Assembly: GCA_016210295.1 (NCBI GenBank)
Contig: JACQUM010000076.1
Location: forward strand, 1 to 9,753
DNA: 9,753 nucleotides
DNA from: Chloroflexota bacterium
GTDB lineage: Bacteria; Chloroflexota; Dehalococcoidia; UBA6926; JACQUM01
Reading direction: 5' to 3'
Shown here: piece by piece, positions 1-5,710 of the stretch
Position numbering within the stretch: the stretch's first letter is position 1
Layout of the letters: the number at the start of each line of letters is the position of its first letter
Translations under genes and position numbers: made by a program
The notes under the pieces: generated by a model
The model's database searches: none
Seen by the model: the letters and a program-made list of their open reading frames with translations, nothing else
What the model was told of the DNA's origin: nothing

Positions 1-15
1 CCCCCCCCCCCCCCC
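1..15. repeat. Homopolymer run of 15 C at window edge
   Basis: The first 15 bases are all C (poly-G on the other strand). No other homopolymer of this length occurs in the window. It lies 3' of recR and is not part of a gene. A contig end, a poly-G sequencing artefact or a real tract are all possible; the sequence alone cannot decide. Confidence 0.9.
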
Positions 16-31
16 ATCACACCTATTCCCC

Positions 32-646
32 TCAGAAATCTCGCCGGCCCTCTAGAGCCCGGGCCACCGTCAGCGCGTCCACGTACTCCAGGTCCCCACC
101 CGAAGGCAACCCCTGACCGAGGCGAGTTACGCGGATACCCTGGGGCGCCACCAGGCTTCGCAGGTACAGGGCCGTCGCCTCTCCCTCCAGAGATGGGTTC
201 GTCGCCAGGATCAGTTCCTTCACGCTCCCGGCCTTCAAGCGCTCCAGCAGCTCTCGGACTTTGAGCTGCTCCGGCCCCACGCCGTCCAAGGGGGAGAGGA
301 CGCCGTGGAGCACGTGGTACAGCCCCTTGTACGCTCCGCTCCTCTCCAGGGACAGCACGTCCAAAGGCTCCTCCACGACGCAGAGCAGGCTGGAGTCTCT
401 CCGAGGGTCGGCGCAGAGGGCGCAGGGGTCGTGCTCGGTGATGTTCTGGCACCGGGAGCAGAACCGCGCGGTCTCCACCATCCGGAGGATGGCCTCGGCC
501 AGGGCCTGGGCCTCCTCTCGCGGGGCGCGGACCAGATGGTACGTCAACCGCTGGGCGCTCTTGGGCCCGATTCCCGGCAGCTTGTGGAACTCCTCGATCA
601 GCCGCGCCACCGGGCCGACAGGGGGGAGATAGTCCGATGAGGTCAT
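32..646 (-). CDS. recR: Recombination mediator protein RecR
   Basis: RecR works with RecO (and RecF) to load RecA on gapped or SSB-coated single-stranded DNA in recombinational repair. The 204-aa product has the normal family length and domain order: a helix-hairpin-helix near residues 21-37 (KLPGIGPKSAQRL), a zinc finger with Cys63, Cys66, Cys75 and Cys78, then a Toprim domain from about residue 86 (VVEEPLDVLSLE, ATNPSLEGEATALYL) and the conserved tail LPSGGDLEYVDALTVARAL. The start is ATG at 646; it overlaps the TGA of the upstream PIN gene by ATGA, and I see no SD in the 17 bases before it, so translation probably depends on coupling. It is the last gene of the dnaX-ybaB-(insert)-recR run. 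In many bacteria recR directly follows ybaB; here two extra genes intervene. Confidence 0.97.
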   Translation of the reverse strand: MTSSDYLPPVGPVARLIEEFHKLPGIGPKSAQRLTYHLVRAPREEAQALAEAILRMVETARFCSRCQNITEHDPCALCADPRRDSSLLCVVEEPLDVLSLERSGAYKGLYHVLHGVLSPLDGVGPEQLKVRELLERLKAGSVKELILATNPSLEGEATALYLRSLVAPQGIRVTRLGQGLPSGGDLEYVDALTVARALEGRRDF

Positions 647-1071
647 GGCACCCGTGCTTTTGGATATCTACCCAGGAGGCTATCTTGCTTGCCGCCCACG
701 CCATCAAAAGTCAGAACAGGAAAGCCTAACTCATCGCCTAAAGCAGCGATAGTGGAGTCAGCCCCCTTCAACCTATAAGTCGTACTCGCTTGAATAGCTA
801 GCTCCATGCGTCGCCTGTCCAGGTCATACCACCGTACACGTCCCTGTTGTTCCCACCCCCAAAAGTCCCTGACTACGCGGGAGACAACAGATATACGTCC
901 TGTCTGACGATTTATCGCCGAAGACACCTCTACTAGAACCAAGCGAGGCAGATGGCATGTATGCGTTCCTCCTTGGAAATCAGCGAAGAACTGTGTCGTT
1001 CGTCCACTGTTCGGGTCAGCTGTCACATAGGCTGCCACCCAAACAGAGGAGTCCACAACGAAATCGGCCAT
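643..1071 (-). CDS. PIN-domain ribonuclease (VapC-like, putative toxin)
   Basis: This 142-aa protein has the PIN-domain pattern of a Mg-dependent RNase: Asp7 in VVDSSVW, Glu48 in LVLVEVSSAI, Asp105 in KGADSTIAAL and Asp123 in LTFDG, the spacing expected of the acidic four-residue site. Length matches VapC-type toxins. The ATG at 1071 overlaps the TGA of the preceding 197-aa gene by one base (TGATG), and its own TGA overlaps the recR start by ATGA. This tight coupling resembles toxin-antitoxin organisation, with the upstream gene in the antitoxin position. Sampled lines are 48-53% G+C against 62-63% in recR, which suggests acquisition from elsewhere. The PIN fold is confident; the toxin role is inference, since some PIN proteins act in RNA processing. 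The RNA target cannot be told from sequence. Confidence 0.88.
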   Translation of the reverse strand: MADFVVDSSVWVAAYVTADPNSGRTTQFFADFQGGTHTCHLPRLVLVEVSSAINRQTGRISVVSRVVRDFWGWEQQGRVRWYDLDRRRMELAIQASTTYRLKGADSTIAALGDELGFPVLTFDGVGGKQDSLLGRYPKARVP

Positions 1072-1664
1072 CAGTCCCGCTGCTCCCGAATCGCATCCTC
1101 CGCGGAAACTCCCGCCGGCCAGACCTTGCTAATCTCTTCCCTCAGAACTCTCCACCCCTCAAACGGGTCCTCAATGGAAAGGAGACGGATCATGGTATTG
1201 AGTTCATCAACGGCTCTCTTGAACTCTCTAGCATCCTCTCTTGCTTCTTCCGCTTCCGCGATCTTGATCTTTATATCAAGCTTCGGCGGAGATAATCCAG
1301 CCTCCTCAGCAAAGCGCTTTGCCGCGATACAGTGCTGAACACCGAACTCTGCCTCAGAAAGACGTGAGGGCAGTATCCCCTCAAAGATCGCATACAGGGC
1401 GCCCAAAGCAGCCCAGGATTGCGTAAGAACTCCAAGGAAATCTCGAAGTTTGGGCGGAGAAGTAGAAGCGCGCTTCAAGTCAATTCGACGAAGAGAGGCG
1501 GCTAGCTTCTCCAGACCGCCACGAACGTCGCCGTCCGCCAGACGTTGGAGCGCAGCTTGAAGCAGCTCGCTGTTACGTTTTGGCGCCACAGCCTGCGCTA
1601 TAACATCGGAGAGAGCGTGCTGAAGCCTCCGGCTCTCCGTTTCTATTTCTATCGCTCCAGTCAT
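1071..1664 (-). CDS. Helical protein of unknown function, candidate antitoxin partner of the PIN protein
   Basis: I do not recognise a family in this 197-aa protein. It looks almost wholly helical: charged N-terminal helices (residues 1-65), a more hydrophobic segment around 75-98, a very acidic/basic helix at 132-160 (IAEAEEAREDAREFKRAV) and a C-terminal tail (165-197) with GWRVLREEISKVWP and SAEDAIREQRD. The ATG at 1664 is preceded by TAGGAAG, which overlaps the ybaB stop; a longer frame reaching back to 1751 would run through ybaB and begins with an arginine-rich shadow peptide, so it is rejected. The stop overlaps the PIN start by one base. Base composition is low (45-52% G+C in two sampled lines). 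Position suggests an antitoxin, but it is larger than usual VapB proteins and shows no clear DNA-binding motif. The C-terminal tail could be the toxin-binding part (speculative). Confidence 0.8.
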   Translation of the reverse strand: MTGAIEIETESRRLQHALSDVIAQAVAPKRNSELLQAALQRLADGDVRGGLEKLAASLRRIDLKRASTSPPKLRDFLGVLTQSWAALGALYAIFEGILPSRLSEAEFGVQHCIAAKRFAEEAGLSPPKLDIKIKIAEAEEAREDAREFKRAVDELNTMIRLLSIEDPFEGWRVLREEISKVWPAGVSAEDAIREQRD

Positions 1665-1671
1665 TCGCTTC

Positions 1672-1977
1672 CTACAACCCCGGCAAGCCCAGCCCGCCAG
1701 TGATGGCCCCCAGGTGCTTGTTCGCCATCTCCTGCGCCTTCTCCAGCGCATCGTTCAGCGCCGCCAGCACCATCGCCTGGAGGGTCTCCATGTCCGCCGG
1801 GTCCACTGCCTCAGGGGCGATCTCCACCGACCTCGCCCTCAGATGTCCGTCCACCACCACCCGCACCGCTCCACCCCCAGCGGTCCCCTGCACCGTCATC
1901 GCTCCCAGCTCCACCTTTGCCTTTTCCAGGCGCCCCTGGAGCTGCTGGATCTGCTTCATCATGTTGCGGTTCATCAT
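1672..1977 (-). CDS. ybaB: YbaB/EbfC family nucleoid-associated protein
   Basis: The 101-aa product matches the small YbaB/EbfC DNA-binding family, which forms tweezer-like dimers that bind DNA and influence nucleoid structure. It has the typical N-terminal helix MMKQIQQLQGRLEKAKVEL, the strand region VQGTAGGGAVRVVVDGHLRARSVEI, and a C-terminal helix (LQAMVLAALNDALEKAQEM) followed by a Gly/Leu-rich tail GGLGLPGL. The ATG at 1977 overlaps the dnaX TGA (ATGA) and is preceded by a strong purine-rich SD (GGAGGAGGGGG) inside dnaX; a second ATG follows directly at 1974. The longer open frame to 2289 is dnaX read in another frame. dnaX-ybaB-recR is a widely conserved neighbourhood. The following gene starts only 7 nt after its stop. 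Confidence 0.95.
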   Translation of the reverse strand: MMNRNMMKQIQQLQGRLEKAKVELGAMTVQGTAGGGAVRVVVDGHLRARSVEIAPEAVDPADMETLQAMVLAALNDALEKAQEMANKHLGAITGGLGLPGL

Positions 1978-3635
1978 CTCGTGTCCCCCTCCTCCGACGC
2001 CCGCTCCGCCCCCCGTTCCAAGGCCGCTCGGACCAGATGGCCTCCCTGGGAAGGGCGAGGGATCAACTCGCACCTCAGGCGCAGCCGCTTCCCCAGCTTC
2101 TGCGATATCCTCTGCTCCACCAGGTGCCGGTACTTGGGGTCCTCGACCTTCTCCTTGTGGAAGGGGTAGTAGAAGCCCAGCACCAGAGTCTCGTCCTCCA
2201 GGGCGATGGGCTTGGAGGCGCTTCGAAGGATGGCGTCCAGGTTTCGATTGGACCCCATTCCCTTGAGCGAGTCCACGATCTCCCGCCACCGGGACTGCAC
2301 CATCGGTAGGTCGACTTCTCCTATAGGCGCGCTATCGCTCGCCCCGGTTGGCACCTCCTGCGTCGTAGGGCTGGTCGGGACCGGCGGAGGCGCCATGTCA
2401 CCTTTTTCCTCCCTCGCGCCGGAGGGCACAGGGGAAGACGGCTTCGACCTGGTATCACCCTCTCCCCGAGAAGCGGATGCAGAGGGTTGAGACGCCGTCT
2501 CTCGTCCCCTGCTGGCTGAACGGGGCTTCGGCATCTCAGGGAGGGGAGGAGCCGCGTCCGACTTCTCCTGCTCGACGATGCCAACGAAGGCGAGCTCCAG
2601 AGGGAGTGGCGACCCGCCGGAGGTCACCACCACCGGCGCCAGTCTCTCCAAGGCCCGCTGGAGAGACCGCACCTCAGAGCTGGAGGCCAGCTCGCGCCTC
2701 TCCGCCAACTCAGTCGCCGTCATATCCAGCGCGCTCTCCGCCCCCGCGGCGATGAGGAGGAGGGCCCGCAGCTCCTCGACTAGTTCCCGATGGACCTGCT
2801 TCAGGTCCACCCCTTCGGCCTGAAGCCGTGCGACGGAGGTCAGCGCTCCCGACAAATCCGAGGCCAACAGCCTCTTAGCTAGCTCCCGGGCCCGATCGGA
2901 GCCAGAAGCTCCCAGGAGCTCCTCCGCCTCCCTCCCCGTCGCCCGAGGCCCGACGGAGAGGACGAGATGCTCCAGCAGGTTCTCCGCGTCGCGCAGGCTC
3001 CCTTGGGCTGCCCGAGCAATGACGTGCAGCGCTTCCGGTGTCACCGCGTACCCCTCGCTCCGGCATATCTTCTCCAGGAGTCCCACCACCTCCGGGATTC
3101 CAATCCGTCGGAAGTCGAAGCGCTGGCACCGCGACACGATGGTCAGGGGAACCTTGTGCACCTCTGTAGTTGCCAGGATGAAGACCACGTGCCCGGGCGG
3201 CTCCTCCAGCGTCTTGAGCAAGGCGTTGAAGGCCTGATCAGTGAGCATGTGGACCTCGTCAATGATGTAGACCTTCACCCGGCCCCGGGCAGGAGCGAAG
3301 CGCACCTTCTCCCGCAGGTCCCGGATCTCCTCGATGCCTCGGTTGGAGGCGGCGTCGATCTCCACCAGGTCGAGGAAGGCGCCCTGGTTCACTGCCAGGC
3401 AGTTGTCACATCGGTTGCACGGCTCCCCGCGCCCCTTCGACTCCTCACAGTCCAGCGCCTTCGCCAGGATCCGCCCCGTGCTCGTCTTCCCGGTCCCCCG
3501 CGGCCCGCTGAACAGATAGGCGTGGCCGACCTTCCCCTGCTCCAGCGCGTGGAGCAGGGTCTGAACGATGGGCTCCTGGCCGACCACCTCCTCCAGCCTC
3601 TGCGGCCGCCACTTCCGATAGAGGACTTGCGCCAT
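1974..3635 (-). CDS. dnaX: DNA polymerase III subunit gamma/tau
   Basis: This is the ATPase of the clamp loader that places the beta sliding clamp on primed DNA. The 553-aa product begins MAQVLYRKWRP, the classic DnaX N-terminus. It has Walker A GPRGTGKTS (44-52), zinc-module cysteines 63, 73, 76 and 79, Walker B IIDEVHML (124-131), sensor 1 LATTEVHK and the SRC motif with the presumed arginine finger Arg169. Residues about 360-455 form a Pro/Ser/Glu-rich linker; the last ~95 residues (from VDLPMVQSRWREIV) form a tau-type C-terminal domain. ATG at 3635 has AAGGAG eight bases upstream. The stop overlaps ybaB. Within the linker, codons 410-411 (GAA AAA) sit at a candidate -1 frameshift site that would stop after one further codon, giving a gamma-like 412-aa form. 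Confidence 0.97.
   Translation of the reverse strand: MAQVLYRKWRPQRLEEVVGQEPIVQTLLHALEQGKVGHAYLFSGPRGTGKTSTGRILAKALDCEESKGRGEPCNRCDNCLAVNQGAFLDLVEIDAASNRGIEEIRDLREKVRFAPARGRVKVYIIDEVHMLTDQAFNALLKTLEEPPGHVVFILATTEVHKVPLTIVSRCQRFDFRRIGIPEVVGLLEKICRSEGYAVTPEALHVIARAAQGSLRDAENLLEHLVLSVGPRATGREAEELLGASGSDRARELAKRLLASDLSGALTSVARLQAEGVDLKQVHRELVEELRALLLIAAGAESALDMTATELAERRELASSSEVRSLQRALERLAPVVVTSGGSPLPLELAFVGIVEQEKSDAAPPLPEMPKPRSASRGRETASQPSASASRGEGDTRSKPSSPVPSGAREEKGDMAPPPVPTSPTTQEVPTGASDSAPIGEVDLPMVQSRWREIVDSLKGMGSNRNLDAILRSASKPIALEDETLVLGFYYPFHKEKVEDPKYRHLVEQRISQKLGKRLRLRCELIPRPSQGGHLVRAALERGAERASEEGDTR
2383..2414 (-). promoter_or_regulatory. Candidate -1 programmed frameshift site in dnaX
   Basis: Reading the minus strand, an SD-like AGGGAGG (2414-2408) abuts G GAA AAA (2408-2403). 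After an 8-nt spacer a small hairpin follows: GGCG, loop CCTC, CGCC (2394-2383). A slip of -1 after codon 411 gives AGG then TGA (2400-2398), so the product would be 412 aa, ending in the linker after the ATPase domains, as E. coli gamma does. Against it: the run is only five A, the heptamer is not canonical (the P-site Glu codon GAA would re-pair with GGA), and the stem is only 4 bp. Confidence 0.35.
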
Positions 3636-3642
3636 TCAGGTC

Positions 3643-3650
3643 TCCTTAAA
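3643..3650 (-). promoter_or_regulatory. Ribosome binding site of dnaX
   Basis: AAGGAG lies about eight bases before the ATG at 3635 on the minus strand and fixes that start. Just upstream is TTATTTAAGG, locally A/T-rich, but no convincing -35/-10 pair could be assigned to dnaX. Confidence 0.7.
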
Positions 3651-3658
3651 TAAGGGGT

Positions 3659-3680
3659 GCATCCCGACACGTCGGGATGC
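3659..3680. repeat. Perfect inverted repeat between ybeY and dnaX
   Basis: The arms GCATCCCGA and TCGGGATGC form a 9-bp perfect stem around a 4-nt CACG loop (10 bp if the loop is drawn as 2 nt). It lies 24 bases before the dnaX start and 39 bases past the ybeY stop, with no following T tract on the minus strand, so it is not a standard intrinsic terminator. Its core TCCCGA/TCGGGA recurs at 6968-6986. Confidence 0.85.
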
Positions 3681-3716
3681 CGGGTGGGACATTCAACTCG
3701 GCCCTATCTTGACCCT

Positions 3717-4220
3717 TCATCCCTCTCCAGCGACATGGACGCCCACCGGCAAGCGGATTCCCAGATCCGCCAGCGCCTCCTCCTCCCGACGCTGCATGTC
3801 TCGTGCCTTCTCCGCTTCCTCGTGGTCTGCGCCCAGGAGGTGAAGGACGGCGTGGACCAGGAGATGGGCCACCTCCTCCTTCAAGGAGACTCCGTGGAGA
3901 GCCGCCTGTCGCTCCGCCTGAGGCACCGAAAGGACTACCTCCCCCAACCCCTTGGCCCTCCCCCGCGGCATGATAAACCCGCCCTCGTCGGAAGAGAGCG
4001 GAAAGGAGAGGACGTCGGTCACCGCGTCTTCGCCCCGGTAGCGACGGTTCAACTCCCGCATCTCCTCGTCCCCTGTCAGGTAGACGCCCACGCCACTCCC
4101 CTCCTCAGCCTCGCGGCGGAGGACGGCCCGTGCTACCTGGCGCACCCATCCTTCAGAAAGACGCCCTCGGAAAGGCTCCGTCGTGGAAATCGTCACGCGA
4201 AAGGCGTTCGTCCGGCCCAT
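3717..4220 (-). CDS. ybeY: Endoribonuclease YbeY (rRNA maturation factor)
   Basis: YbeY is a zinc-dependent RNase involved in 16S rRNA 3' end maturation and ribosome quality control. The 167-aa product carries the diagnostic motif HAVLHLLGADH with zinc ligands His123, His127 and His133, preceded by the conserved segments LNRRYRGEDAVTDVLSFP (58-74) and LGEVVLSVPQAERQA. The ATG at 4220 is chosen because homologues begin shortly before a strand like FRVTIST; the frame stays open to a TTG at 4301 (27 more codons) and includes other ATGs at 4295 and 4271, none with a well-spaced SD. GGGAG directly abuts the ATG at 4220, so the start is the weakest part of this call. It is followed 81 bases later by dnaX on the same strand. 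Confidence 0.94.
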   Translation of the reverse strand: MGRTNAFRVTISTTEPFRGRLSEGWVRQVARAVLRREAEEGSGVGVYLTGDEEMRELNRRYRGEDAVTDVLSFPLSSDEGGFIMPRGRAKGLGEVVLSVPQAERQAALHGVSLKEEVAHLLVHAVLHLLGADHEEAEKARDMQRREEEALADLGIRLPVGVHVAGEG

Positions 4221-4310
4221 CTCCCAGGCATGATACCCCCCACCCCGAACCCCTTCAAGGAAAACCTGCATGAAAGGCTGTCTCGAACGCGACATCTCCA
4301 AAGGGTGAGC

Positions 4311-4336
4311 CCAAAGAGGGGCTCTGCCCTCTTTGG
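4311..4336. repeat. Perfect hairpin 1 upstream of ybeY
   Basis: CCAAAGAGGG and CCCTCTTTGG form a perfect 10-bp stem with a 6-nt loop GCTCTG. It lies in the 198-bp spacer between the membrane-protein gene and ybeY. It has no adjoining T run on either strand, so a repeat or RNA-stability element is as likely as a terminator. Confidence 0.85.
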
Positions 4337-4343
4337 CAGGGGT

Positions 4344-4364
4344 TACAGGGGGTGTCCCCCTGTA
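4344..4364. repeat. Perfect hairpin 2 upstream of ybeY
   Basis: TACAGGGGG and CCCCCTGTA form a perfect 9-bp stem with a 3-nt TGT loop, only 7 bases from hairpin 1. On the minus strand it comes 54 bases after the stop of the membrane-protein gene. The rest of the spacer (4221-4418) shows no gene or clear promoter. Confidence 0.85.
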
Positions 4365-4418
4365 TCAAACAACTTCCCAAGGGCGGGTGGGTGGGTAATC
4401 AGCGCTATTCTGCCAAAC

Positions 4419-4817
4419 CTACCGCGTCCTGTGGAGGATCAGGCGCACCACGAGCTCCGCTCCCATCGTCCAGCTCAAGGCTGCTATGTAGGCGATCCCC
4501 GCCAGTTGGATGGACCGCAGGGGAGGCAACATCATTGCCAAGGTGAGAGGCGCCAGCACCCCCGTGACGTGGAAAGGGAGTCCCCTCCAGGGGTGCCCGC
4601 CGGTCAGGATGACGCCCGCCACCCCCCACGCCATCAGAAGGAAGACGGCCAGAGGGTAGACGGCGTTCCCATCTTCAATGGCGACCAGAGTCGTCATCGC
4701 CGTCAGGCTCGTCGAGGCAAGGGCGACAGCCAAGAGGAATAGCCCTCCCAGCGCCGCCAGGGCGACCAGCACTACCTGGCCAAGCCTAAAAGACCAGCCT
4801 AGCTTTCCGCCTCCCAC
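4419..4817 (-). CDS. Small four-helix membrane protein of unknown function
   Basis: I do not recognise a family. The 132-aa product is strongly hydrophobic with four likely membrane helices at about 12-34, 53-71, 83-100 and 103-125, short loops (one with GGHPWRGLPFH at 73-83), and a basic tail LILHRTR. The GTG start at 4817 is supported by a perfect AAGGAGG at 4824-4830 with a 6-nt spacer; upstream codons would run into the divergent tlyA region and give a non-membrane, charged sequence. A near-consensus promoter lies about 80-105 bases upstream. The gene is divergent from tlyA and followed by the twin-hairpin spacer. Codon composition is like the neighbours. Function (transport accessory, sensor, or other) cannot be inferred. 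Confidence 0.8.
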   Translation of the reverse strand: MGGGKLGWSFRLGQVVLVALAALGGLFLLAVALASTSLTAMTTLVAIEDGNAVYPLAVFLLMAWGVAGVILTGGHPWRGLPFHVTGVLAPLTLAMMLPPLRSIQLAGIAYIAALSWTMGAELVVRLILHRTR

Positions 4818-4823
4818 GCGGCC

Positions 4824-4830
4824 CCTCCTT
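4824..4830 (-). promoter_or_regulatory. SD that fixes the GTG start of the membrane protein
   Basis: AAGGAGG on the minus strand is followed by six bases and GTG. This is one of the strongest SD matches in the window and decides between GTG and the upstream TTG codons of the same frame. Confidence 0.8.
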
Positions 4831-4845
4831 CTTCCCGTTTTCCTC

Positions 4846-4873
4846 TCGGCCTCTCTGAATCGGCCTCTCTGAA
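4846..4873. repeat. Two exact tandem copies of a 14-bp unit
   Basis: TCGGCCTCTCTGAA occurs twice back to back (4846-4859 and 4860-4873), with a partial third start CGGCC just after. It lies in the untranslated leader of the membrane-protein gene and also upstream of tlyA. The period is not a multiple of three, as expected for non-coding DNA. Confidence 0.9.
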
Positions 4874-4898
4874 ACGGCCCCGAATCTTCCGCGATAAT
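4869..4898 (+). promoter_or_regulatory. Possible promoter for tlyA
   Basis: Plus-strand GATAAT (4893-4898, 5 of 6 to consensus -10) with CTGAAA (4869-4874, 4 of 6 to -35) 18 bases upstream. The -10 overlaps the minus-strand -10, so the two promoters would share one A/T patch. The -35 lies at the end of the tandem repeat. Weaker than the minus-strand promoter. Confidence 0.35.
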
Positions 4899-4922
4899 AG
4901 AGAAGAGGCTCCCCAGCGTCAA
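4894..4922 (-). promoter_or_regulatory. Sigma-70-type promoter for the membrane protein
   Basis: Minus-strand -35 TTGACG (4922-4917), exactly 17 bases, and -10 TATTAT (4899-4894), each 5 of 6 to consensus. Transcription would start near 4887, giving a leader of about 70 nt that contains the 14-bp tandem repeat. Confidence 0.6.
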
Positions 4923-4934
4923 CAAACTTCTGTT

Positions 4935-5666
4935 ATGCCGAAGCAACGTCTCGATACACTCCTCGTCCAGCGAAAGCTGGCCGAGAGCCGTGAGCAGGCC
5001 CAGGCCCTCATTCGGGCCGGAAGCGTCCGCGTCGCCGGCCAGAGGGCCGTCCGGCCCGACGCCAAGGTGGAATCCGCCGCAGAGATCGAGGTCACCGCCA
5101 CACGCTCGTTTGTCAGCAGGGGAGGAACCAAGCTCGCCGAGGCACTCCGGGCTTTCCACCTCGACCCGCGAGGAGCCATCGCCGCCGACCTGGGCGCATC
5201 CACCGGCGGCTTCACCGATTGCCTCCTTCAGGCAGGCGCCTCCCGTGTCTACGCCGTGGACGTCGGCTATGGCCAGATCGCCTACTCCCTTCGCCGGGAC
5301 CCGCGCGTCGTTCTCCTGGAGCGCACCAACGCCCGCTATGCGCTGCCCATTCCCGAACCCCTGGACCTCATCACCGCCGACGTCTCCTTCATCTCCCTCA
5401 CCCTCGTCTTGCCCAACGCCATCCCGCTTCTCAAACCGGGCGGCCACATCGTCGCCCTGGTGAAGCCCCCGTTCGAGGCGGGGAAAGGGGAGGTTGGGAA
5501 AGGAGGGGTCGTCCGGAACCCCGCCGTCCATGCTGCGGCAGTCGCGAAGGTCTGTCTCTGGGCCATCGAGGCCGGCCTCCGCATCCGGGGAATCGTCCCC
5601 TCCCCCCTCCTGGGCCCCAAGGGCAACCGAGAGTTCTTCGTGTTGCTGGAGAAGGAGGCTGGCTAA
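4935..5666 (+). CDS. tlyA: TlyA family rRNA 2'-O-methyltransferase (hemolysin A family)
   Basis: TlyA proteins methylate ribose 2'-OH groups in rRNA (C1920 of 23S and, in the longer type, C1409 of 16S) using SAM; loss gives capreomycin/viomycin resistance in mycobacteria. The 243-aa product has an N-terminal S4 RNA-binding domain (RLDTLLVQRKLAESREQAQ, residues 5-60), then SRGGTKL with Lys66, the SAM loop DLGASTGGF (85-93), DVGYGQ (109-114), ADVSFIS with Asp149, VKPPFE with Lys177 and NREFF with Glu233. Lys66-Asp149-Lys177-Glu233 fits the K-D-K-E tetrad of the family. The N-terminus begins directly with the S4 domain, and no SD precedes the ATG. The old hemolysin name is probably misleading. 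The MFS gene follows after 44 bases and may be co-transcribed. Confidence 0.94.
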   Translation: MPKQRLDTLLVQRKLAESREQAQALIRAGSVRVAGQRAVRPDAKVESAAEIEVTATRSFVSRGGTKLAEALRAFHLDPRGAIAADLGASTGGFTDCLLQAGASRVYAVDVGYGQIAYSLRRDPRVVLLERTNARYALPIPEPLDLITADVSFISLTLVLPNAIPLLKPGGHIVALVKPPFEAGKGEVGKGGVVRNPAVHAAAVAKVCLWAIEAGLRIRGIVPSPLLGPKGNREFFVLLEKEAG

Positions 5667-5710
5667 GCTGGTTGCGCGCTACCGAGGCCAAGTGCGACAA
5701 TGAAAGTAAC

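Noticed and set aside
1665..1751. N-terminal extension of the 197-aa gene
   Set aside because: The added residues are an arginine/tryptophan-rich readthrough of ybaB in another frame; ATG 1664 has its own SD.
2321..2408. +1 frame readthrough of the dnaX A run as an alternative frameshift product
   Set aside because: It would add about 29 arginine-rich residues before a stop; the -1 reading with an immediate TGA is the better parallel to known dnaX frameshifting.
2875..3129. Small minus-strand frame inside dnaX
   Set aside because: It lies wholly within the conserved DnaX domain III coding region and shows no SD or domain.
3657..4742. 361-codon plus-strand frame across ybeY and the hairpin spacer
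   Set aside because: It is antisense to ybeY and the membrane gene, runs through both hairpins and has no recognisable domain.
4818..5531. Upstream extension of the membrane protein frame into the region opposite tlyA
   Set aside because: The extension is Gly/Asp-rich shadow of tlyA, whereas a strong SD sits just before GTG 4817.
5219..5710. Upstream extension of the MFS frame
   Set aside because: It overlaps tlyA in another frame, is Arg/Pro-rich, and TlyA motifs are intact in the true frame.
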